A DNA stretch of 64,000 nt from positions 18,562,146 to 18,626,145 of the forward strand of contig NC_080712.1 in assembly GCF_019097595.1 (NCBI RefSeq). The letters run 5' to 3'. The position numbers were made by a program, and so were the translations under genes. The notes beneath the pieces were generated by a model that did not search any database, had not been told where the DNA came from, and saw only the letters and a list, made by a program, of their open reading frames with translations. Positions 14,701-26,873 of this stretch are shown here, one piece after another. Numbering within the stretch: the first letter of the stretch is position 1; each line of letters begins with the position of its first letter. Origin of the DNA: Hemibagrus wyckioides (lineage: Eukaryota; Chordata; Actinopteri; Siluriformes; Bagridae).

Positions 14701-16226
14701 CACCAGCCTCTCAAAGCCATCTAACCTGCAAGGCTTCAGATTTCAATATCCGCACTGAAAAGCTTCTGAACAATGTTTCAAAATTCAGAATCCAGAAACT
14801 ATAAAAAGCTCTTCTCTAACTAATTTGTAATAGTATAATGCAGGGATGTGTTATACAATAGTATAACCTCAGTTCAGTTAAATAAACATTATCTACAGAC
14901 ACGCTGCTCCAGCATCTATAAGAGAATTATTCTTATGGCCTCATATCTTTTTATTTTTTTATGGCTGAGTGTGTGTTTAATCTGATTTGGGCATCTATTA
15001 AAATCCATTTCTTTATATGATCCATTGAGCTGATCTGGACTACAGACAGTAGAATCCTGGCCTAACAGAAGAATTCATTTTGGCGAGCTCTCAGCTGACT
15101 CATTAAACAATTTCATAAAATTTCCAGTGGGGTTGCGTAGGGATTTTATACCAGGGCTTCAGCAAGGCATTGAGCTCTTTTCACTGCTTGTAGCTGCAAT
15201 AATACTTTAACCAAGAACTTACGTGTAGGTAAAAGTGGTTCTCCTCAGTAGTTGAACATACGGCACTATATAATCATATTTTATAGTCAAACAACAAATA
15301 TGGCACAGTTATGCTTTGATCAAGAAAAGATTATGTTTAAGTTTGAAAATCAAATCTGCACTGAATCGATGATCATAAGACTTTTTAATATATCAGCACC
15401 AGGGCACTGCTAGTTAAATAACATGAGTTTTTTTTTATTCATTCTTTAATACAGTTGAATGCTATAATATGTGCAGCGCATGATGCTCACTGTTGGAAAT
15501 GAGACATCGTAGACTTAAAATCCAGACAGTTTATACCCAATTTAGGGAATTATTCAAAATTGCCTGTAGCCATCACTGGTAGAATAATTCACTGCTAAAA
15601 ATATTAGTTTTCTGCTACATCCTGTCCTTTTTATAAGAAAGAAAGGGTGAATATTGTGTTGTAGAAACCTCACACAATCAGTATATGTAGTGCCTATCGT
15701 TTATTCAAACAGCTATTAAAACACAGGTCTAGATTTTTTATTGTGTGTTTATTTGGGACTCTTTTATACAAATGCTCTGCTTCATTAATGGACCAGACTT
15801 CACGGCTGAATTCTGAATACGCATTAAGACATATTTACATAAATTTTTACTAGTTTAAGAAACCCCTAGACATATTCTAAATGCCAATAAACACTAAGAG
15901 TGAATACATTTATAATTTTTCTCTGTGCACAATTATACTTTGTGTGCATATGCGTAATAAATGTGTATTTTTATTGTATGTTGTAGCTTCAAAACCTTCA
16001 GGATCTGAGGCATACTGCCTCACTAGCCACCAAGGTGTTCATTCAGAGGGACTACAGTGAGGGCACCATCTGCAAGTTCCACACCAAACTTCCAGCAGAA
16101 CTCAGCAGCAGGGTGGGTGGATCAGAGAGGTGACAATAAGCGTGATTGCATGATTGAGGTGCCCTTTGTGTCAAATACTTACAAATAAGCATGGAAAATA
16201 AAATGTAAAATAAATAAGTAAGTACG

Positions 16227-16258
<32 letters not shown>

Positions 16259-19200
16259 ACATATTCTTTAGCAACCCTTGTGCATTGTTAAATAAGAACA
16301 TAACACTTTAAAAACTCTCTCTATCTGGAAATGATCAAAATAATTAAAAAACTCATTATTCTTCCATTAATATTTGCATATCCATTTAGCTGCTTATCCT
16401 TGAAACTTTTCCATGAGTTGTCCATTATAGGTTCTGAACAATGCATATTTATTTTGCAATATTGTAATATTGACTGACATGGTCTTAATGTCCTTAATGT
16501 CCACATGCCATTACCATGGACACTAGCTAAGCACATTTTGTAAATTATAAAAAATACAAGTATAAAAAAAATGCTTATTATCCCATTATCCATTTTTATA
16601 TGAGTTACTAAAAGGAAGTAAATGTCTAATAGTATCTCAACTGTAGCAACTAAAGCAAAGATGAATGATATTTACAAGCTAGATGATTTTTACACATGTC
16701 ATCACTGGAGTAAAACCACTGAAGTATTTATAAAATATGACAAAGATGATAAATGCTCCACACACAGACAGAATAGCACAGAAGCACTGCTTGGAAGATT
16801 TATAGTTACCAGTTTATGTGAATAAAAAAGACTGCAGAAAAGGTCACAGAGTGGGTTTTTGATGACCATTTTGGCTGAGATGACATCAGCAGACATATGA
16901 TTGACATCTACATTCTCAAGAGGTTGTGGCAGTGTGTATTTCTTCCTTTCTTTCTTAGTAGGTTTCTTAGTTTAAGATAAGATAATATAATATTAGATAA
17001 GATAAACCTTTATTCGTCCCACAGTGGGGAAATTTCCAAAATTAATTCTTTTCATGTAGTGTTTGGACTTGGTTCCAACAGTAAAAGTGTCTATAAACTG
17101 TAAGCACAGATATTTTAGGAGTGCAGGAAGGACGGTGTGGCTTGAGATGTATCGGCATATGTTTCTTTACCAAGGAATTGGTTGTTTTTGCAGATCGAGC
17201 GGACCCTGTTTGAAGACACCGTGAAGACGCTCAATAACTACTACGCAGAGGCCGAGAAGATCAGCGGTCAGTCTTACCTGGAGGGCTGCTTGGCTTGTGT
17301 GTCAGCTTACATTATATTCCTCTGCATGGAGACACGATATGAGAAGGTATCAAGATGTTCTTCCTTTTACCCATTTACTCCACAATCAGCAGTTACCATC
17401 ATTCTGCTCAGGTTCTTGCACATAGCCCGCTTTGATGAAACAGAAACCTCAGTCATTCAAAGCTTGCAATGTTTTTGTTAAAGATTGAATTTTGGTTTTG
17501 ACGTGCTACCGCTACCTCACTCAAGTGTGACCACACATGTATTCAGAGGAGCAGACGGAAATTGTTTATGAATGCACGTCAAAAGGTGTTCTGATGTTTG
17601 ATGTACTCAGATCAGCCATGCTTACAAATGCATCCATTTACCTACAAGTTCACATTGTGACTCCATGCTGAAGTGCTTGCACCTGTTTGCCAGTGGCTGC
17701 ACCTCAATTTCTGAGTTCTGTGCCATGGCCAACTTTAAAAGGCAGCTAATTAACGTGTCCAGTTCTGCCTTACCTGCTCTTCATTCAGATGGAACAAAGA
17801 TGAAATAAACACATATTGTTCCTACAAGCCCTTTTTCCCCTCTTTCTTTGATCTCTTCTCTCTTGCTTAGAAATTTCAGAAGCAGTCTTGTTTGTTTGTT
17901 CTGATTTTCACATCAGCTGAATCTCATTAACCTGTGCAGTACATTGTTTAACACACTCACTTTAGAAATAAACAATGATAAAACTGCCACCCATGAAGAA
18001 TATTCTTGTTTGCTGCCTCAGCTGACAGAAGGCCACACATGAATAGACATGGACGGATGGCACGTACCCTCAAAGCTACCATGATAAGCATCTTCCTCAT
18101 CAAAGACAAAGAATTGAGCACGTCAAGAAACTAAGAAAAAGAACAAGTCTTTTTTAATGTATAAAAGAACAACTACGGTATGCTTAAGATCACTTGAAGT
18201 ATTGTAATAAGTGATATGTGAGTTCTTTCTCTCAAACTTTAAATCTTAATAAGGGGATAGAGGGAGATTAACATAAGCATTTAATTTAATCTAGTTTCAA
18301 GGGACACATGAGTGAAGCATAAGCATAAATCTCCTTTTATAGTGGCAATCTTTTTGCTTTAAAACAAACAGAAGCAAAAATAAGCAAACGAAAACTTGAT
18401 CAAATCCTAATCTCATTTCTAGTGGGACCTGATGTAAAGTAAATAATGAGATTAAAAAGATGTTTTCTGTAAGTAATTTTCTGCAGAATAATTGATCTGC
18501 ATGTGGTGTTTTAAGATGTTTAACAAAATGATAGGACAATATCATCTATGGTGTGTTTTAAAACAGACATTTCACACAGCAAATGATGACCCTAAGCTTC
18601 AACAAAGGTGCTTAATATATATGTTTAGAAGAATCTCATGGACTTGGTAGTTGTTATAGAATTTGATCATCACCAAAGAGTCCAGTGTCATTAATTCTCT
18701 TACTTGGAGTCTTTAGGCAAAGCTCAGATGTGCAACATGGTGCTCATTATGAGCCTGTAGTTGACAGATTAATGTGCATATAGTACAGTAAAATACAAAT
18801 CCTTTAATCTATGCCATAAATTAGTGCAGAGTTAGGTCATTCTCATTAAACTCATTAGACCAGTATATAATGCCTTTGCTCTGCACCTTCACATCAGCAC
18901 CTCGCTTTCTTTCACAGCTGATTATGTAAAGTGAAAAGACTTTACTAGTTTTATCTCATTGCAGTGGGAAAGCAACAGACAGGCAGCTGATGCAATATTT
19001 ACTTGTGAAAATTAAATATGCTAAAGCAGTCTAAAACAAGCCCTCATTAGGCTATATTCATCACTCAGTCCCTCATCTTCAGTAACTGCTTTATCCTTGT
19101 CAGGATGAATCTGGAGCTTACCATGGTACAAGGGCATAAAGCAGGACAATTCACCCCAAGTGCCTATAAATACCACCTGATAAATGCCAGTTTATCACAG

Positions 19201-21490
19201 GCACAGGCACCTTGCACACACATGTACATGCCAATGAGTACCATAGTCAATCCACATACCTGCCTGTTTTTGGATTGTGGGTAGAAACACACACAAACAC
19301 AGAAAACAATATGAAAATCTCCATACAGACATTAACTCAAGCTCTTGTTAGACTTGAGTGCTGTTTAAATTGTGTAACCAATATAGCGTGCAAATAAATG
19401 CTTACAGTTCTTCTTGGAAACAAGGTTAAAAATAGCTTTCCGAAAAGTTATAAAATGACATTTGCTGTAATCCATTTTTTATCAGCATTAAAATAATATC
19501 ATCTCACTCCTTGATAGAATTATCTGTGACTATGTGGTGAAGTGCATGTGTGTGTCATCAATGTTTTATCTCTTCAAAGCTCCATGGAAACCATATCACA
19601 TCATCATCCCTCTAAAGCATCTCTATTGCATGATTTAGTTAACTCATTTATCATGTCCTTCCCTTGTCTCTGGCACTATGCAGGTCCTAAAGAAGATCTC
19701 CATGTATATTCAGGAGCAGAATGAGAACATCTATGCACCTCGAGGACTTCTTATCACTGACCCTATTGAGAGGGGAATGAGAGTGGTATCCTTTACATAT
19801 TTATCTAGCTATCTCATAGAAAGCATCAAAGGCTTGAACTCCATGCAAGCAGCTTCTGTGAGCCAGTGGACTGAGATGAAAAGGATGTATTATGTACATT
19901 TGGTTGATTGAAGACCAGACATGCTGTTACATTTTGGATAATCAGCAGGGTTTTAGCAGTGTAAGTTACAGGAGACTAGCTGTGGAATGATGAATACCTG
20001 GAGCTCCTGACAATATGCGATGCAAATCTTCACAATCTTTACAAGATTTGATCTGCAAAGGCAAGCTGTTCATCTGTGATTGTCCAAAGGTTTTGTTAGA
20101 ATGAACTAAGCTGTCTTTGGTAAGAATCCAGGCTCAGATGCCTTTAAGGCATGTTGAGATTTGTGCTGAGACAGTTGCACTCTAGAGAGAAGAAGTGAAT
20201 GACTCCAACCTAATTAAATGCTACTAATTTATGCATTTTCAAATATCACACCCTTATTTAGCAGTATGTCAGCAAATAAATTAAAAAAATAAATAAATAA
20301 AATAAGAATCCCTTTAATTATTTTAATTACTTAATTACCCAGATTTGCCCCTTTACCATTGTGCTTTGCAAAGCAGAGCCTTCCTACTTATGTGCCTTAG
20401 TTCTTAGATAAATGTCCCCAGGTAGAGTACTCTAATAAAAAAATGCTAGTAACCATCTTTGAAAATGTGTAATTTGGTGTGATTTTTGTTAGGAGATGAC
20501 AGTCTCTCCAGTGGACCATCAAGCATGCCTGGCAGTGTTGTCACTATGTCCATTCACTTCCAACTGTAGGACTTTCCACATCGTCCACCAATAACTCATC
20601 ACAAGGATTTGAAGCAACAGACAGACACATCAATATTGGCCTTCTATTGTAAAAGAGATTATACTTGACTTGTTTTTCAGAATGTTCAGAGTGTATCTAA
20701 TTATAGCACTGTATTTAATTATAGCAGTGTATTTCATTATAGCAGTCTATCTAATCATTTCTGATTTATTTGAGACGTAACAAGGAATTTATACCAAACA
20801 CTGCTTAATTCTGAAATTTGACAGTATGCATACAATTTTTCTAAAACAGCAGGTTCTGACAGTATTTACGGTTGTCAACTACATTTTTTTTAATGCACTA
20901 TTTTTAATACAATGTTGTTTTTATAGTAACAGCTGATTTACAGGGACTTCAATAACAGATGATCCACATAATCTAATAATTGTTGACATTTATATCGTTT
21001 TCTGTTAAAAGGTGATTATTTAACATTTCATAATCACCATGATCCTCAGGTTTCTCAGTAACTATGGCACTTTTGTCTTATTAACTTAAAAAACGAGTGC
21101 TGGTGAGGGAATGACTAAATACATAAATACATTTTTAAAAAATAATCACAATTAAATTATCAAAATGGTGGCATAAGAGGAATAAAACTCTGTTGGGCCA
21201 TGTTACATCAACCCTGCTTGAATTGTTTTTCCTGTAACAACACATGCTGGTGTGTTTTATTTCTTAATTATATTTAATCCAATCTGTCCATAACCCATTA
21301 ATTTAATGTAAAATGCAATTTTATTGCATATCATGTGCATTCAGCATTTAAGACTAGTCATGGAATTCTGAATCTGCTGTTAAAACCCTTGACTGTGATG
21401 GTTTAGATAGAGATCTCTGTTTTTGAGGATCGTAGCTCCACCGGCTCCAGTTCCAGTGGCAGCTCAGTATCTGGCAGCAGTGCTCGGTGA
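11431..21490 (+). CDS. golga7b: Golgin subfamily A member 7B (5 coding exons, 158 aa)
   Basis: The coding exons are 11431-11442, 15987-16112, 17194-17346, 19684-19785 and 21407-21490, all with GT-AG introns in phase 0. The joined protein is 158 aa. It begins MATE, carries the KVFIQRDYS motif at about residues 20-28, the family core with GCLAC (Cys78, Cys81) and FLCMET (Cys90), the [16 protein letters not shown] segment, and a serine-rich tail ending in SSAR. Known of the family: GOLGA7 (GCP16) and GOLGA7B belong to the Erf4-like group; they bind and stabilise DHHC palmitoyltransferases (GOLGA7B with ZDHHC5) and are themselves S-acylated, and the GCLAC cysteines are the likely sites. The MATE start and the Ser-rich tail fit GOLGA7B better than GOLGA7, and so does the convergent crtac1 neighbour. 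The human protein is about 167 aa, so the length is normal. The ATG at 11431 has A at -3 and G at +4. Which teleost paralogue (a or b) this is was not resolved. Confidence 0.96.
11680..11773. repeat. (AC)n(AT)n microsatellite, golga7b intron 1
   Basis: An AC run (11680-11702) is followed by an AT run of about 68 bp. Confidence 0.95.
12425..12675 (-). mobile_element. Tc1 end fragment in golga7b intron 1
   Basis: Read on the minus strand from 12675, it begins CCAAAAGCTTGTGGACACCT and continues ATCATCACACCC, the same end as the element at 46274-46684. Only the left part is present. Confidence 0.7.
12750..13100 (-). repeat. SINE-like repeat in golga7b intron 1
   Basis: This is an inverse copy. 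It starts CTTCTGTACCCAATTTATCC and runs through GTTAACCTACTTGCATTTTT and CTGCACAGACAATAACC to GGATCAAAGCAGTGACCC. Confidence 0.55.
15987..16112 (+). CDS. golga7b: golga7b coding exon 2
   Basis: This exon has 42 codons between a TTGTAG acceptor and a GTGGGT donor. It contains [19 protein letters not shown] and LPAELSSR, the conserved N-terminal half of the GOLGA7/Erf4 fold. Confidence 0.95.
16227..16258. repeat. (AAAT)n microsatellite
   Basis: About eight AAAT units in golga7b intron 2. Confidence 0.9.
16970..17045. repeat. GATAA-rich dispersed repeat tail in golga7b intron 2
   Basis: AGATAAGATAA units are followed by CTTTATTCGTCCCACAGTGG, a common fish retroelement end. Confidence 0.45.
17194..17346 (+). 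CDS. golga7b: golga7b coding exon 3
   Basis: This exon has 51 codons between a TTTGCAG acceptor and a GTATCA donor. It contains the hydrophobic, cysteine-bearing core [17 protein letters not shown], residues 77-93 of the protein, which is the likely acylated and membrane-facing part. Confidence 0.96.
17347..19683 (+). other. golga7b: golga7b intron 3
   Basis: This 2.3-kb intron contains a decayed SINE copy near 19066-19290. Otherwise nothing was recognised. Confidence 0.85.
19066..19290 (-). repeat. SINE-like repeat fragment in golga7b intron 3
   Basis: It starts CATCTTCAGTAACTGCTTTA and continues to CTGCCTGTTTTTGGATTGTG. It is a truncated inverse copy of the family at 60216. Confidence 0.5.
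19684..19785 (+). CDS. golga7b: golga7b coding exon 4
   Basis: This exon has 34 codons between a TATGCAG acceptor and a GTATCC donor. It encodes [20 protein letters not shown] followed by the [14 protein letters not shown] segment, one of the best conserved stretches of the family. Confidence 0.95.
19786..21406 (+). other. golga7b: golga7b intron 4
   Basis: This 1.6-kb AT-rich intron contains an AAAT-type run near 20281-20305 and three diverged copies of an 18-bp unit with ATTATAGCA at 20697-20755. No coding signal was seen. Confidence 0.85.
21407..21490 (+). CDS. golga7b: golga7b coding exon 5 with stop
   Basis: This exon has 27 codons plus TGA after a GTTTAG acceptor. It begins [11 protein letters not shown] and runs into a Ser/Gly tail (12 of 27 residues are Ser) ending in SSAR. 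The Ser-rich tail separates GOLGA7B from GOLGA7. Confidence 0.94.
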   Translation: MEISVFEDRSSTGSSSSGSSVSGSSAR

Positions 21491-22400
21491 CTGGAGGAGC
21501 AGCACCAGGGTTACGGGTACCGAGGGGCCAAAGGGATCACCAAGATTCACATGTTGAAACATGAGAGCACCAGATTTTGAATTAACAGAATGTCAAAGCC
21601 ACTTATTTCTCCTCATCTCTCTTTGCTATTACATAGTAATTCACACAGTACACACACAAACCCTCCCTCACTCCCACCCTTACATTGTCTTCTGTGTTTC
21701 CATTAGCAACACTCATGATCTGTGAGCTCCATACATCATGTCCCACAAATGCTGAAATACAGAGCAGGAGTCTACTTATAAAATATTTACTAATTAAAAT
21801 ATTTCTTTAAGTGTACCCGCTATATTGATGTCAGTTGGACATTGTTATGCATTTGGCACCAGGGTTGAGTGCTGGACAATGGCCAAGCTCTCCTCATTCT
21901 TCTGTCTGGTCTTCTTTAAGAGGCATTGCCATAGTTCACTGCCATTGCTGATCCTGTGTAGTGCTTGAGGCTTCTGTTCACTTGGCCAACTCTACCATTC
22001 ACCTGTGGCTCAGTGGTTTGCTGTTTTGTGGTGTGGGCAGCGAGCCCAGGTGGATCAAGTTCTCTCCACGTCTCAGCTCATTGGGTATGCAAGCGAGCTT
22101 TAGTCAGTCGAGGACCTTTTGTCTCCATGAGATGAAAGCAACTAGTAATTTTGGCTTGTCCGCTGAGCTGTGGTTGGTGAATGTGTGTGTGTATGTATGT
22201 TTGGATCAGATAAGCTGCATTTAGCTGATAAAATTGAGAGGAAGTTGAATCAGCAGCTGCTTAAAATGAACTCTCCAACAGAACAGCTCCTCATGTGTAA
22301 TGTTTCAGTCTTGGACTTTTTTGCTCTAATGATAGCTCTAGGCTGAAACTTGCACTGCATCTTATACATCTTTATGCATACTCAGCAGCTTAATCCTGGG
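21491..22400 (+). other. golga7b: probable golga7b 3' UTR, end not defined
   Basis: This is non-coding sequence directly after the golga7b stop, with no repeat signature recognised. An ATTAAA at 21793-21798 is a possible poly(A) signal. Mammalian GOLGA7B has a long 3' UTR, so the true end may lie further on. The boundary given is arbitrary. Confidence 0.35.
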
Positions 22401-22796
22401 AAAAAACATAAAAATATTGTGATGTACACATACTTACTTCCTGCATAAAACGCAATGGAATACATCAAAGAGTCAGAATGGATTAAGATATGATTGTGTT
22501 TGTTATTTAAAGGCATTCAGCTCTGTGAACACAATATAAAAAATTGCCAGACATTGCACAAGGGTTTTGTCATATGAACAGCAGTTGTTTAGTCAGATCA
22601 TTTTCAAAAGAGAAGCTGATAAGGCAAATGTAACAGAACTTTGCATCAGAGATTTTCTCCATGAGGCTTTTTTTTTTTTGCATTCCATTCAAACTCTTTA
22701 TTCGGGAATATAGCTTGCCCACAAATATTGTAATAAGATAAGCATGTAGATCCATTCAGAATGTGAATTTCTACATGAATATCATGTAACTTAATT

Positions 22797-23080
22797 TTCA
22801 TTCATTCATTCATTCATTCATTCATTCATTCATTCATTCATATTTTATAACCACTTTATCCTAATCAGGGTTGAAGTGGATCCTACACTGGAGTTCTACA
22901 CACTCCTTTGTACACTCAAGGCAATTTAGCATAACCAGTCCATCTAACACACAGAGAGCATACAAAGTACATCTAAACGGTTATACTTCTATCAGTTCAC
23001 ACTTAGGAAAATTCAATACTATTGCTACATGTAGAAAGGCTGAGAAGGATGTCCCTAGGATAGCAGTACCATGCACTTGA
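22797..23080 (-). repeat. SINE-like repeat with ATTC microsatellite tail
   Basis: An (ATTC)n run (22798-22841) is followed by ATAACCACTTTATCCTAATC and CAATTTAGCATAACCAGTCC, an inverse SINE tail and body. Confidence 0.5.
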
Positions 23081-23696
23081 TATTATTTGTGTTGGTTGGT
23101 CTATCATAAGAATAATACAAAACAAGAATGATGTTCTTGCATGGCTTCAGGTATTAAGGAAGCTGACAGCTTTCCAAAGACAACATAGCAGAACCATCTT
23201 TAGTTTACTGAAGAGCAATAGTGTATGTTCCACATGAATATTGGAACGATATCCTGCAGATAAACTTTCAAAATATCAAAACCAACATTTAAAAATAGAA
23301 TTTTATCTGTAAGGCATGGCATGCAGTATCTTTGGTACATCATGGCCTGGATGTCTTATAAAGTATTCAACAATGTACAGCTGAAAAGTTCAGCCAGGAG
23401 ATCCTCAGCAGAATAGTTGAATATTAAGGCATCTGTCTGTAATCTAAAGGCTAGGACATGCAAAATGGCAATGACAGGGACTACAGGAGTAAATTTTTGA
23501 TTACCTGTGAGGTAATTAAATATTACAGAAGCCATGGCCTTGAAGTTAATGCCTATAAAGGAGGTTTTAGTAGTTTCTAAATTGAAGGTACAGCATATTT
23601 CCTGCATTAAATTTTATTGTTGGTTAGACCATTTGTTTAATGAAGGTGATGAAGGCACTGTAACTATATGTTCAGTGTCCAAAATTAATGTGTACA

Positions 23697-24000
23697 ACTG
23701 GTGGCACAATGGGTAACAGATCTCAGATCTCCAGGTTTTCTGGTTCAGTCTTGTGCTCAGGTTGTGTGGAGTGACTATGTAGAGTTTGTGCATGTTGTCT
23801 CTTGTCCTGTCAGGTTTCCTCCTTTATTACCCCTCTCCAACAACAAGTCAGTATTTGGATAAGTTGCTCTAAATTCCCCATAGGTATTAATGAATATGAT
23901 GGATGTGCGTGATGTCTTGCGATTGTCTATTCAGTGTGTATTGTAGGCTCAAGATCCACCAGCACAATGACAAGGATAAATGGAGGTAAATTAATGAATG
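23697..24000 (+). repeat. SINE-like repeat, diverged copy
   Basis: It has the same order of segments as the copy at 60216: a GTGGCACAATGGGTAACAG head, a GTTTCCTCC middle, CTCTAAATTCCCC, and an end in GGATAAATGGAGG. Confidence 0.55.
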
Positions 24001-24643
24001 AATGTACATTGAGGCTCCTCCTCTTGTTGGGAAATGTAATACTCTTTCTTTTGCTCCAAATGTAGCATTATCTACCAGGACCAATTTCATACAGTTACAT
24101 AATTGTGCATAAAGCCACCTTGTAGTTCTACATGAAAAATCATGATAATATCATGTTTACCTCAGGACATTAAGTGCCAGTTTCTTCACACATCACTTAT
24201 ATCACATTTCTGATGTTCATTTCTATATTGCCTTTGTTTCTCACCTGGATTACCCTTAAAGCCCACTTCACATTTCTTCCCTATTGTTTCTTGCCTTTGA
24301 TTTTATTTGAAATCAAGGCTTCATGGCAAGCCAGTGCTCATCTTAAAGCTTGCCATTAGATAACTAGTGCTCTAGTGTGCACCTTCCTGTGCCTGCTGCT
24401 TTCATGTTTCATCACTATGGAGATACCCAACCTGGTGCTGAGCAACTGGTAGCCAGTGAGCTGGCTGTAAATATATGACTTGCACTATATTCGCATGAGA
24501 AACCTTCTGTTGGACTAGTTGACATTTCAGTGACTAAGTGAAAACTGTCTTGTCCTATAGTTGAGAAAAGGTCTTCCCTGTGCTTGTTCTAGAGAAGTTA
24601 ATTTTGTGTAAAGTGAGAGTATAATCACAGCTGTGTGTATGTA

Positions 24644-25196
24644 CAGTGCCCTCCCTAATTATTGGCAACCTGACAACTGTATAAAATTCATTATAGTTTT
24701 AGAAACCATTTCTTTTGTTCTATCAAAAAACCTAATTAAAACTATTTTTAAATAAATCTGTATTTATTTCAAAAATAATTGAATTATTGACACCCTTAAG
24801 GAATAAAATGTAAAAGAATTGGTCAGTCTGTTATTTTTCATTTGCAGTCTCCAGGAACTCTGTTGTTGCCTTTAATATAGTCTAATATATAAATAACAAT
24901 AAAATGTTTTTATTGAAATAGTGGACAAAGGTACTTCTGCTAATGTCTTCTGCCTTATTAGATATTAAGGGAAGAGACTCAGTTATTCTCCCAAAGGCAT
25001 GAAGCATTTCACAAAATATAAATTGTAAAGGTGCTAATTTTGAGAGGAAATAATTGTACTACTTAAAAATGTTTAGTGATTTAAAAAAAAAAAGTGTAAA
25101 TAAAACTAAAAATTGCCCAGAAAACAGAATATCATGTTACTTTTTATATTTAAATGTTTAATTGTGGGTGTCAGTATGATATAGTGGAGGGCGCTG
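24644..25196. mobile_element. MITE with TA target site, about 553 bp
   Basis: The ends are CAGTGCCCTCC and GGAGGGCGCTG, inverted repeats with one mismatch. Each is bordered by TA (24642-24643 and 25197-25198), the Tc1/mariner target. The interior is AT-rich and non-coding. Confidence 0.75.
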
Positions 25197-25506
25197 TATT
25201 TTTTGCATGTTTACTGATCAAGGATTTTATTTGTAAAATTTACTTGCTATTTTTATATATAAGAAATTCAATTTCTGGGGTAGCAATAGATTATTCTTTT
25301 CCATTTTCTATTGTAAAATGAGTCGTAAAAGTTTAATATCTGATGGAAATACTAAATTATTTTATTTCTGAAATACAGAGTGAATGTCTGCAAAATCACT
25401 GAGATTTGTCTTTCATTGAACAATAGCATGACACATTCTTTCATAATTTCACATTCACATAATGCATTATAATATTTCTAGTGGTCTTACATATATATGT
25501 ATATAA

Positions 25507-25735
<229 letters not shown>

Positions 25736-26692
25736 TGTGATCTGTGCAAGATCTTGTGATGGCTAGACGACTGGATCAGAGCATCTCCAAAACTATAGCT
25801 CTTGTGGGGTGTTCCTGGTCTGCAGTGGTCAGTATCTATCTAAAGTTGTCCAAGGAAGGAACAGTAGTGAACCGGTGATAGGGTTATGGGCAGCCAATGA
25901 TTTGATGCATGTGGGGAGCGAAGGCTGGCCCATGCGATTTGATCCAACAGACAAGCTACTGTTGCTCAGATTGCTGAAAAAGTTAATGCTGGTTCTGATA
26001 GAAAGTTGTGAGAATACACAGTGCATTGCAGTTTGTTGCATATGAGGCCGCATAGCCACAGACCAGTCGGGGTGCCCATGGTGACCCCTTTACATTGCTG
26101 AAAGTGCAAACAATGGGCAAATGAGCATCAAAACTGGACCACAGAGCAATGGAAGAAGGTGGCCTGGCGTGATGAATCACATTTTCTTTTAAATCACGTG
26201 GATGGCTGGGTGTGTGTGTGTTGCTTACCTGGAAAACACATGGCACCAGGATGCACTATAGGAGGAAGGCAAGCCGGCGGAGGCAGTGTCATGCTTTGGG
26301 CAATGTTCTGCTGGGAAACCTTGGGTCTTGCTTTCCATGTGGATGTTACTTTGACATGTACAACCTACCTAAGCATTGTGACCTAATGGCTGTGGCCTCA
26401 TTCAGCAGGATAATGCACCATGCAACAAAACAAAAATAGTTCAGGAATGGTTTGATGAGCATAACAACCAGTCTGAGGTGTTGACTTGGCCTCCAAAAAT
26501 GAACAAATCACAAACAAGTCCATGGAGGCCCCACCTCACAACTTACAGGACTTAAAGGATCTGTAGGTAACATCTTGGTGCCAGATACCACAGCACACCT
26601 TCAGTGATCTAGTGAAGTCCAGGGCTGTTTTGGCAGCAAAAGGGGGACCAACACAATATTTAGCAGGTGGTCATAATGTTATGGCTGATCTA
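25736..26692 (+). pseudogene. dead Tc1-like transposon with transposase remnant
   Basis: The transposase is recognisable on the + strand from the motifs WRDESHF (26165-26185), GGGSVMLWAM (near 26280) and QQDNAPCN (26403-26426), typical of the Tc1/mariner DDE fold. Frameshifts and stops break it. The SPDLNPIE block that should carry the last catalytic acidic residue is missing after TWPP (about 26490). The right end (26645-26690) is a terminal repeat including CATAATGTTATG. It cannot make an active enzyme. Confidence 0.8.
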
Positions 26693-26731
26693 CATATATT
26701 AGACTATTCCTGAGTCAGAGTTAAGACCAAA

Positions 26732-26873
26732 ATGCATCCTAAATGGCGCACGTGTACTATGTACTGGCTGCTTAAGAGCACTACTTCTTGTTGGAATTTT
26801 CAGTGTGGTCACACTACTCACACTATTTGTATTACAAAATGCATAATGCATATGCAATTTGGGACGCACCTTA
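26732..26873. mobile_element. short MITE-like element
   Basis: The ends TGCATCCTAAATGGC and GCAATTTGGGACGCA are imperfect inverse copies, about 140 bp apart. This resembles the hAT-type MITE end seen at about 28895. Confidence 0.4.

Larger units (their letters stand above)
11443..15986 (+). other. golga7b: golga7b intron 1
   Basis: This is a 4.5-kb intron separating the 12-nt first coding exon from the rest. It holds an AC/AT microsatellite (11680-11773), a Tc1 end (12425-12675) and a tRNA-headed SINE copy (12750-13100). The stretch 15000-15200 is unremarkable single-copy-looking sequence. Confidence 0.85.
16113..17193 (+). other. golga7b: golga7b intron 2
   Basis: This 1.1-kb intron contains an AAAT microsatellite (16227-16258) and a GATAA-rich dispersed repeat tail (16970-17045). 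No coding signal was seen. Confidence 0.85.

Noticed and set aside
25829..26439. Several overlapping frames as possible host genes
   Set aside because: They carry Tc1 transposase motifs broken by stops and a catalytic-block deletion, so they belong to a dead transposon.
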